Source of the DNA: an uncultured Collinsella sp.
Lineage (GTDB): Bacteria > Actinomycetota > Coriobacteriia > Coriobacteriales > Coriobacteriaceae
Length of the DNA: 8,001 bases
Direction: 5' to 3'
Assembly: GCA_900766165.1 (NCBI GenBank)
Contig: CAAFUK010000113.1
Coordinates: 1 to 8,001 of the forward strand
Positions within the stretch are counted from its first letter, which is position 1. Each line of letters opens with the position of its first letter. Below the pieces are notes generated by a model, which saw only the letters and a program-made list of their open reading frames with translations, made no database searches and was not told the origin of the DNA. Positions 1 to 5,121 of this stretch are shown here, one piece after another. A program made the position numbers and the translations under genes.

Positions 1-86
1 CCCATCATCGCGGTCTACAGGGCTAACGATATGGCACCGTGGGGACACATGTATGTCAATCCTGGTCTAACAGAGCCTTTTGTTTT
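1..86 (-). mobile_element. Inner end of a probable insertion sequence (left copy)
   Basis: Positions 53-86 are a 34-bp sequence repeated perfectly, in inverse orientation, at 7872-7905. Read on the minus strand the end begins with an AAAACAAAA stretch, then GGCTCTGTTAGACC and ATTGACAT. The GGCTCTG start resembles ISL3-type termini, but I cannot confirm the family. The element would extend left out of the window. On the minus strand TTGACA (58-53) could be a promoter -35, and ATG codons at 2-7 could begin a transposase, so this may be the promoter-proximal terminus. No transposase residues can be recognised in the few bases available. Confidence 0.5.
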
Positions 87-171
87 GCCGATTGACGCGC
101 ATCCAACGCCCAGGTCATGGCGGTGGAATTTATGGCATGTCCTAGTTTTACGGCATGCCCCAAACATCCAC

Positions 172-1272
172 TTAGAACCCAAAGGCGGAAAGGATAAGGC
201 CCCAGCCCGCGCCGATGACATACATCATGATCAGAAACACAGCGTTTTCGCGGGCGCTGCGGTTGGTGCGGAACAGCACCAGGTAGCCCACGCCAGCGGA
301 GATAAGCGTGCCAGCGAGCATCGGCGCCAATTGCAGCGCACCTTCCAGATATAGTTGCGTAATGACCACGCTGGCCGAGCAATTGGGAATCAGCCCGACA
401 AGCGCCGAACCCAGGACAGCGAGTGTCTCGTTGCCGCGCAGGAACTGCTCGATCGCGGACTCGCCGAACGTCTCGAGCACGGCGACCAGGACCAGCGTCA
501 CCAGGAAAATGAATACCGAGACCTGCACGGTGTGCGAGATCGCGCTGCGGATGATCGACAGGACGGGCGCACCTTCGTGGGAGTGACCGTGGTCGTGCCC
601 ATGGCCGTGGTGGTGCTCATGCTCGCCCGTGTGACCGTGGTCATGGCTGTGTCCGTGGTCGCGCTCGTGTTCATCTTCATCATCGTCACAACCACAATGG
701 TCGCGCTCACACAGCTCATGGATGTGATCGGCGCTCACGCCCGCCTCGGCCACCTCGTCAATGATGTCGCCCCCGGTATGGTCGTCGTGGGCGCAGTTCA
801 CATGAGCCGGATTGGCAGCGGTCCCCAGTACGGTACGGCGAATCGCCGCATGCGCGCGGGCATTACGACGAAGGCCGCGGATAGCCGCATCCACGATAAA
901 GCCCGTGACCAGCGCGATCAGCGCCTTCGAAGCCAAAAGCATCGCCATGGTCTGTACGGGAACTTGCTCGGCAAGCAACAACGGCAGCATCTCGTCTGAG
1001 GTCGAGAGGAAAACCGCAACCAGTGTGCCCAGCGTCACGACACGGCCGGCGTACAGTGTTGCTGCCATGGCCGAAAACCCGCACTGTGGCACCATGCCCA
1101 ACAACGATCCGACAACCGGACCCGCGGCGCCGGCGCGCCTGATAGCGCCGTTGACGCGGTCGCCCGCAACGTGCTCAAGGGTTTCAAGAGCCAAATACGT
1201 CACCAACAAAAACGGCACCAGCGACAACGTGTCCTTGCCGGCGTCGAGCAGAATATCAATCAGCAAATCCAT
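172..1272 (-). CDS. Putative manganese/heavy-metal exporter, ArsP_2-like permease with His-rich loop
   Basis: This 366-residue integral membrane protein resembles the putative 10-TM heavy-metal exporter family (Pfam ArsP_2), often annotated as a putative manganese transporter, and would export a divalent metal across the cytoplasmic membrane. Hydrophobic segments fill residues 5-30, 50-130 and 245-365. Two halves carry matching signatures: GSLLGMVPQCGFSA at 55-68 and GSALVGLIPNCSAS at 288-301, which indicates an internal duplication. Between them, residues 141-233 form a long hydrophilic loop with Cys160, Cys188, Cys193, Cys195 and a dense His/Asp/Glu cluster at 197-232, a probable metal-binding region. 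The start is ATG at 1272, with AAAGG about 11 nt upstream. It is divergent from the exonuclease gene, with a promoter and operator-like repeats between them. A motif shared with the promoter of the MntR-like gene at 7354-7743 supports manganese as substrate. Family is fairly sure; substrate is inferred. Confidence 0.8.
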   Translation of the reverse strand: MDLLIDILLDAGKDTLSLVPFLLVTYLALETLEHVAGDRVNGAIRRAGAAGPVVGSLLGMVPQCGFSAMAATLYAGRVVTLGTLVAVFLSTSDEMLPLLLAEQVPVQTMAMLLASKALIALVTGFIVDAAIRGLRRNARAHAAIRRTVLGTAANPAHVNCAHDDHTGGDIIDEVAEAGVSADHIHELCERDHCGCDDDEDEHERDHGHSHDHGHTGEHEHHHGHGHDHGHSHEGAPVLSIIRSAISHTVQVSVFIFLVTLVLVAVLETFGESAIEQFLRGNETLAVLGSALVGLIPNCSASVVITQLYLEGALQLAPMLAGTLISAGVGYLVLFRTNRSARENAVFLIMMYVIGAGWGLILSAFGF

Positions 1273-1313
1273 GACGGATGGAACCTTTCGTGTCTTTCGG
1301 CAGCATTGTAAAA

Positions 1314-1374
1314 GTCCTAGCGGTCAACTAGGGTATTGTAGTTGTCCTAGGCGCGATGCCAATAGTTGCCCATG
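1314..1374 (-). promoter_or_regulatory. Exporter promoter with overlapping operator-like repeats
   Basis: On the minus strand TTGGCA (1362-1357) and TACAAT (1340-1335) form a good -35/-10 pair with a 16-bp spacer, about 63 nt before the exporter ATG. The -10 lies inside an inverted repeat, CAACTA (1325-1330) N8 TAGTTG (1339-1344). GTCCTAG is directly repeated at 1314-1320 and 1344-1350. Immediately upstream of the -35, minus-strand 1374-1360 reads CATGGGCAACTATTG, which differs by one base from minus-strand 7820-7806 in front of the MntR-like gene. The layout suggests metal-dependent regulation by a DtxR/MntR-type protein. Confidence 0.6.
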
Positions 1375-1444
1375 GTAAACTATCATCTCGCCACATCTTA
1401 ATGACCCTGAGCCGCACGACGCGGCCCATCCAAGGAGCAGTTAT

Positions 1445-2413
1445 ATGAACGTTTCACAAGCACTCGAATACGAGCGCCAGCCGTTTATCCCCATGTTTAT
1501 CTACGGCGACCACGGCGCCATGGAGTCCGAGCGCCAGAAGGGCGAGGAGGCCCTCAAGGTGCTCGAGACCGAGTACTTTACCGCCGAGGGCGACCCCAGC
1601 TTCGACTTTGCCACCGTGCGCGACCTGGCTGACCGCAACCGCGACCTGTGCGACCAGATTGGCGAGGCACGCCTGCGCAACGTGACGCCCGCGACGCTTT
1701 CGCGCGGCCTGTCCGATGCCGACACCTGCGCGGCCATCGGTAAGATGCAAAAGCGCACCGCCGCGTCGGTCATGCGCGAGATCCGCGGCGACCGCGACGC
1801 GCTCGGCGTGGCCTACGCCCGCAAGCCCATCCAGGGCACCGTGCTCGGTATCGACATCGAGACCACCGGCCGTGCACCCGAGCGCGGCTACATCATCAAC
1901 GTAGGCTGGGAGATCATGGAGCTCACCAGCGACGCCGTCCCGCACGACGCCGAGGCACACTACTGCGGCCTGCCCGACATCTACCGCGGCGAGGATGTGC
2001 CGTTGTCGAATATCCACCACATCACCTGGGACGACATCGACGGCAAAAAGCCGTTCCGCGAGAACAAGGAACTGCAGAAGCAGCTGCTCAAGCTTATGAA
2101 GAAGTACCCGTACATGGCGCATAACGCCGCGTTCGAAGACAGTTGGTTCAAGATCCACCTGGACGGTTACGCCGAGGCACGCCGCGCCGGCAAGATCATC
2201 GTCATCGACTCGCGCCAGATCTGCCGCAGCTTGGATGCCGACGTCCGCTCGCTCCCCCGCGAATCCGCGCCCGCCGCGCTCGAGAACTGGGCCCGCCGCC
2301 GCGGCACCCTCGCCGCCGACGCCAACGAGCAGCACCTGGGCCTCGACGACCCCGACCTCATGCTCCGCACCGTCCAAGCCGAGTTCAACCTCAAGAACCT
2401 GTTTGCCAAGTAG
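1445..2413 (+). CDS. DEDDh-family 3'-5' exonuclease (DnaQ-like)
   Basis: This 322-residue protein should remove nucleotides from 3' ends of DNA or RNA using two divalent metal ions. The C-terminal part has all the exonuclease motifs: Exo I GIDIETTG (Asp137, Glu139), Exo II AHNAAFEDSWF (His226, Asn227, Asp232) and Exo III HLGLDDPDL, with His297 and Asp302 in the Hx4D spacing that defines the DEDDh subgroup. Residues 1-130 are a charged, probably helical N-terminal region of unknown role that is not part of the nuclease fold. There is no helicase, polymerase or BRCT domain, so it is neither a DinG-type fusion nor a polymerase subunit; it resembles stand-alone DnaQ-like proteins of Actinobacteria and Coriobacteriia. 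AAGGAG at 1432-1437, 7 nt before the ATG, fixes the start. The gene is divergent from the metal exporter and has no visible link to metal homeostasis. Biochemical class is confident; substrate is unknown. Confidence 0.85.
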   Translation: MNVSQALEYERQPFIPMFIYGDHGAMESERQKGEEALKVLETEYFTAEGDPSFDFATVRDLADRNRDLCDQIGEARLRNVTPATLSRGLSDADTCAAIGKMQKRTAASVMREIRGDRDALGVAYARKPIQGTVLGIDIETTGRAPERGYIINVGWEIMELTSDAVPHDAEAHYCGLPDIYRGEDVPLSNIHHITWDDIDGKKPFRENKELQKQLLKLMKKYPYMAHNAAFEDSWFKIHLDGYAEARRAGKIIVIDSRQICRSLDADVRSLPRESAPAALENWARRRGTLAADANEQHLGLDDPDLMLRTVQAEFNLKNLFAK

Positions 2414-2446
2414 AAACGCCTGCGACAAGCATGACACCGTTCACGA

Positions 2447-2482
2447 GCGGCCTCGCAGCGGAAAACCCCGCAGCGGGGCCGC
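2447..2482 (+). terminator. GC-rich hairpin after the exonuclease gene
   Basis: GCGGCC (2447-2452) pairs with GGCCGC (2477-2482), and CCCC (2466-2469) with GGGG (2475-2478) inside. CGCAGCGG is directly repeated at 2454-2461 and 2469-2476. It begins 33 nt after the stop codon, where a terminator would be expected. There is no T run after it, so Rho-independent termination is uncertain. Confidence 0.35.
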
Positions 2483-2763
2483 CCTACGTTCCACAGATAG
2501 ATCTGCCATCACAAATTCTGAACCCTCATTTTGAACGATTTCGACCAATTCCCGACACGTAATTCGTTATCGGATGGTAATGCATCGATATCAAATGTGC
2601 AGCAATTGAGTATTTATATGCTATAGCTAAGCTGCGAAAACTTTTATTTAGGGCATACCAACTCATAATTGCGTCAAGCTTTTGGACAGCATTTGGTTAG
2701 ACCTCTAAAACGACTTTTTCACTCAGCGCCATCAACACGGCATTAGCTGACACGATATATACC
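2483..2763. other. AT-rich intergenic region with a recurring GAGTATT motif
   Basis: There is no convincing gene in this stretch, and the base composition turns clearly AT-rich compared with the exonuclease. The one structured element I see is GTGCA...GAGTATT at 2597-2614 followed by CTATAG at 2621-2626. GAGTATT-N6-CTATAG recurs exactly, on the opposite strand, at 4184-4166 downstream of the orphan gene. No strong promoter or ribosome binding site can be assigned for the gene at 2764. Confidence 0.4.
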
Positions 2764-3954
2764 ATGAGTATCGTATTGTCACATACCACTGCAAAAGCGG
2801 TCTACCAGGCCGTGCATTCGGTGTCTGCGAAAGGCATCGAGTCCTGTAACCCTGCCGCGATTTACGGATCATGTCCCACCGGAACGCTCCTTGACGCAGC
2901 CGCAGAATGGCTCACCAAGCATGATGTTTCCCTCGGCGCAAATGATTCCCTCGAGGTGATGGTGTTTGATCGCAGGAATGCGCGCTATGCAATGAACTGT
3001 CAATGCCACGTTTCGTCAAAACGATTCTCGAACTCACGCTTTATAGAGCTTGAAGATGGCATCTTCATTGTTGGCGTTGAGCTTTGCGCACTTCAAGCCG
3101 CCACCTATCTTTCTTTTCGCGAACTGGTGGAGTACTACTTTGAATTGTGCAGCGCTTACTCCCTTGGAACCGGCTCTTCCACCTCTTATAACGAGCGTTT
3201 CGCGCTCACCTCGACCGAGAGGTTAAAGCAGTTCTTTAATTCCATTACCAGATGCGACGGTTTGGCCCTTGCCCGAAAGGCGATCCAATGTGTACGCGAC
3301 GGATGCCGGTCTCCCATGGAAACGGCATTTGTCATGATGCTAACGCTGCCCAAAAGCGAAGGAGGGCTTGGTATTAAGGGAATTGAGACCGATTACGAGG
3401 TGCAGGTCACCGCCGCCGCAAAGAATCTCACGAGACGCAAAAAGTTCTTTATGGATGCGTATCTAAAGAAATCTCGCACAGACATTGAATACAACGGTTT
3501 TTATCATGACGCGGAAGAAGACCGCGCCATCGATGAGGAACGCAAGAATGCGCTTGCGTCCATGGGATACGGAATCATCACCGTCAGCCGTTATTCCTTT
3601 ATGCATGCCAGCTCTTTCGTTAGGGTCATGGAAGCAATCCAGCGGAAAGAGGGCGTACGCCCCTCGCGTCTACCAAAAGACTTTCAAATCATGCAAGAGG
3701 ACCTGAGACAGTTTGTGCTCAGAAGGTTTATAGAAGAGAAAAGGCGAATTCAGAAGCAGCTTCGCCAGGATTCCGAAGAGCGCCAACGAATCGACCTCGA
3801 AAAAGCAACACTCGAAGGCATCACGCTGGATGACCCGACAATTAATGAAGTTACAGCAATCGATGACATGCAGACAGTCGAATCCGACAGCCCATCATTT
3901 GCCCAAACAAGCAGCCTCGCGCCCGAGGGCAGGGTCTTCGGGGCCGGAGACTAG
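2764..3954 (+). CDS. Orphan protein with DUF559/Vsr-like nuclease-fold C-terminal half
   Basis: I do not recognise this 396-residue protein as a named gene. Residues 184-300 resemble the DUF559/very-short-patch-repair-like domain of the PD-(D/E)XK nuclease superfamily: SPMET (Glu186), RRKKFFMDAY (Asp231), IEYNGFYH (Glu242, His248), then Asp257, Arg260 and a GYGIITVSR strand. These are the usual positions, but the Lys of (D/E)XK is replaced by Asn244, so activity is uncertain. Residues 1-180 look like the recognition-type N-terminal part found in Coriobacteriia hypothetical proteins with this C-terminus, and residues 310-345 are a charged, probably coiled-coil helix. The tail after 350 is acidic and disordered-looking. 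Base composition is more AT-rich than the neighbours, suggesting transfer. The ATG at 2764 has no clear ribosome binding site; GTG codons about 50-60 nt downstream are possible alternatives. Repeats flank it on both sides. A defence or selfish-element role is possible but unproven. Confidence 0.6.
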   Translation: MSIVLSHTTAKAVYQAVHSVSAKGIESCNPAAIYGSCPTGTLLDAAAEWLTKHDVSLGANDSLEVMVFDRRNARYAMNCQCHVSSKRFSNSRFIELEDGIFIVGVELCALQAATYLSFRELVEYYFELCSAYSLGTGSSTSYNERFALTSTERLKQFFNSITRCDGLALARKAIQCVRDGCRSPMETAFVMMLTLPKSEGGLGIKGIETDYEVQVTAAAKNLTRRKKFFMDAYLKKSRTDIEYNGFYHDAEEDRAIDEERKNALASMGYGIITVSRYSFMHASSFVRVMEAIQRKEGVRPSRLPKDFQIMQEDLRQFVLRRFIEEKRRIQKQLRQDSEERQRIDLEKATLEGITLDDPTINEVTAIDDMQTVESDSPSFAQTSSLAPEGRVFGAGD

Positions 3955-3963
3955 GCCGGCTAA

Positions 3964-4217
3964 CAAGGTGGGTACCCTAGCGACGTGCAAAATTGCGAGT
4001 ATTCAGCAGGGTCGGGTGTCTATCACCCTCGAGTGGATCCAAATGTGGAGCGAAATCACTCTTGCGTGAGAGCGTTAGGCAACATTTGAGGAAGAACTCA
4101 TCGGATTAACACCCTAAGATAACTCTTGAACTGCATTATATGACCTGCAATAAAATAGCGGACCCCTATAGTTGCAGAATACTCCATTTTTTGCACGGCA
4201 CGAGGGTACCCACCTTG
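3964..4217. repeat. 254-bp block bounded by 45-bp imperfect inverted repeats
   Basis: The arms are 3964-4008 and 4173-4217, matching at about 36 of 45 positions without gaps. Invariant blocks are CAAGGTGGGTACCCT, CGTGCAAAA, GAGTATTC and GCA, separated by unmatched bases at fixed spacing. Conserved blocks between changed spacers look like selected binding or terminal-repeat sequences rather than chance. The 164 bp between the arms hold no convincing gene. The block starts ten bases after the stop codon of the orphan gene. It could be a MITE-like remnant, a paired recognition site, or a terminator or regulatory structure. Confidence 0.6.
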
Positions 4218-4299
4218 GCATCGACTATCAAAAAACGCTCAGTCCGGGATCTCGTCCACTATTCCCCATCATTTTGTACAACGAATTACCTGAACGTTA
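4218..4299. other. Intergenic stretch before the ArsR promoter
   Basis: This is AT-rich sequence without a recognisable gene or structured repeat; it separates the inverted-repeat block from the metal-operon promoter. Confidence 0.4.
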
Positions 4300-4359
4300 T
4301 TGACATATGAACATACGCTCATATAATCGGAAGTAAGTTATTTGAGCGTATGTTCATAT
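4300..4359 (+). promoter_or_regulatory. Promoter of the efflux operon with two ArsR-type operators
   Basis: TTGACA (4300-4305) and TATAAT (4322-4327) are perfect consensus elements with a 16-bp spacer. Operator 1, ATATGAACATACGCTCATAT (4305-4324), fills the spacer and is an imperfect palindrome, ATATGA-N8-TCATAT. Operator 2 (4340-4359) is its inverted copy, 19 of 20 bases identical, and lies just downstream of the expected transcription start. The ATATGA...TCATAT form matches known SmtB/CzrA-type operators. Binding of the repressor encoded immediately downstream would block polymerase, and metal would release it. Confidence 0.85.
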
Positions 4360-4373
4360 GAAAGGATATTGCA

Positions 4374-4739
4374 ATGAGCATCCGCGTTGATGAAACGAAA
4401 CCCGACACCGAGGCCACCGAGCCAGTGATCCCCACCACCTGCTCGCCCGAGGACCTTCCCGACGAGGAGCTTCTCTACGACCTCGCCGACCTGTTCAAGG
4501 TCTTCAGCGACACCACGCGTATCAAGATCCTTTACGCCCTCATGGGCCGCGAGCTCTGCGTGGCAGACATCGCCGAAGCGACCGAAACCTCGCAGTCGGC
4601 AGTATCGCACCAGCTGCGCACACTCAAGCAGTCGCACCTGGTTAAATTCCGGCGCGACGGGCGCAATATCCTCTACTCGCTCGCCGACGACCACGTCTAC
4701 ACCATGCTCAACCAGGGCATGAGCCACATCTGCGAATAG
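4374..4739 (+). CDS. ArsR/SmtB-family zinc/cadmium-responsive repressor
   Basis: This 121-residue winged-helix DNA-binding protein should repress the efflux operon until metal binds. The recognition helix region is SQSAVSHQLRTLKQSHLV (73-90), the classic ArsR signature, preceded by DTTRIKILYAL (46-56). The C-terminal helix carries Asp105-x-His107-x10-His118-x2-Glu121, the complete alpha-5 zinc site of SmtB-type sensors. The alpha-3 segment is ELCVAD (60-65) with only Cys62, so a CadC-type alpha-3N thiolate site looks incomplete. This favours Zn(II), possibly Cd(II) or Co(II), over arsenic. The start ATG follows AAAGGA at 4361-4366. It is the first gene of an operon with the HMA protein and the ATPase, and two operators lie in its own promoter, indicating autoregulation. 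The N-terminal 28 residues are acidic and poorly conserved-looking. Confidence 0.92.
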   Translation: MSIRVDETKPDTEATEPVIPTTCSPEDLPDEELLYDLADLFKVFSDTTRIKILYALMGRELCVADIAEATETSQSAVSHQLRTLKQSHLVKFRRDGRNILYSLADDHVYTMLNQGMSHICE

Positions 4740-4802
4740 CAGCCAACCACGGTACCAGCGCGGCCTGCACCCAAGCCGCAAATACGGGGAAAGGAATCCA
4801 CC

Positions 4803-5021
4803 ATGAAAAAGCAGTTCAAGCTCGACGAGATCGACTGCGCCAACTGCGCGCGTAAGCTTCAGGACGAGCTGGCCAAGCTCGATGGCGTCAAGTCCGTTTC
4901 GGTCAACTTTATGACCCAGAAGCTGACGCTCGAGGCCGATGAAGCCGAGTTCGACGAGGTCCTCGACCGCGTTGTGGAGTTCACCGCCGACGCCGAGCCG
5001 GACTGCGAGATCATTCTCTAG
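4803..5021 (+). CDS. Stand-alone HMA-domain metal-binding protein
   Basis: This 72-residue protein is a single heavy-metal-associated domain of CopZ size. The metal site DCANC (Cys12, Cys15) follows the first strand, and Val33-Lys-Ser-Val-Ser-Val marks the typical second strand. An Asp directly before CxxC is common in the N-terminal domains of Zn/Cd/Pb ATPases, whereas copper chaperones usually have GMTC or GMHC. The C-terminal end is acidic (Asp63, Glu65, Asp67, Glu69) with one more Cys68. A good ribosome binding site (AAAGGA) precedes the ATG. It lies between the repressor and an ATPase that has no CxxC domain of its own, so it probably delivers metal to that pump or substitutes in trans for its missing domain. 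Copper chaperone is an alternative, but the partner's motifs argue for Zn/Cd. Confidence 0.88.
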   Translation: MKKQFKLDEIDCANCARKLQDELAKLDGVKSVSVNFMTQKLTLEADEAEFDEVLDRVVEFTADAEPDCEIIL

Positions 5022-5042
5022 CCCAAGTTTACGCCAACCCGC

Positions 5043-5065
5043 AAGGCCGCGCTTGCCGCGGCCTT
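5043..5065 (+). terminator. Hairpin between the HMA gene and the ATPase gene
   Basis: AAGGCCGCG (5043-5051) and CGCGGCCTT (5057-5065) form a perfect 9-bp stem with a 5-nt loop, followed by only a short T-rich stretch. It could partly terminate transcripts from the repressor promoter, or protect the 3' end of the short repressor-HMA message. As a full terminator it is weak. Confidence 0.5.
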
Positions 5066-5098
5066 TGCTCGCGAAATTATATGAGCGGGTGTTCATAC
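5054..5098 (+). promoter_or_regulatory. Third ArsR-type operator and possible internal promoter for the ATPase
   Basis: ATATGAGCGG (5079-5088) and GTGTTCATAC (5089-5098) reproduce the operator seen twice at 4305-4359, so it is very likely a third binding site for the same repressor. TTGCCG (5054-5059) and TTATAT (5077-5082) with a 17-bp spacer could be a weak promoter whose -10 the operator overlaps. The site ends 24 nt before the ATPase ATG. Confidence 0.7.
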
Positions 5099-5121
5099 AT
5101 TCAAATGGGAGGATACGAGTC

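Noticed and set aside
21..27. GGCTAAC resembling the regulator operator core
   Set aside because: It is a single 7-bp match inside the probable insertion sequence, without a partner repeat, so chance is likely.
134..159. Terminator after the exporter gene
   Set aside because: GGCATG/CATGCC form only a 6-bp stem with a 14-nt loop and no T run follows in the reading direction.
580..680. Short tandem-like repeats that could suggest a repeat array
   Set aside because: They are alternating His, Gly, Asp and Ser codons of the exporter loop, not spaced CRISPR-type repeats.
1273..1310. Mn riboswitch (yybP-ykoY type) before the exporter
   Set aside because: The leader after the predicted transcription start is only about 55 nt, too short, and the conserved loops are not seen.
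1454..2437. Long minus-strand open frame opposite the exonuclease
   Set aside because: It is a codon-bias shadow rich in Val, Ala and Gly without motifs, and the plus-strand gene has all catalytic motifs.
4939..5121. Upstream extension of the ATPase frame
   Set aside because: It overlaps the HMA gene in another frame, has Ser/Arg-rich composition, and includes the hairpin and the third operator; the ATG at 5122 has a strong ribosome binding site.
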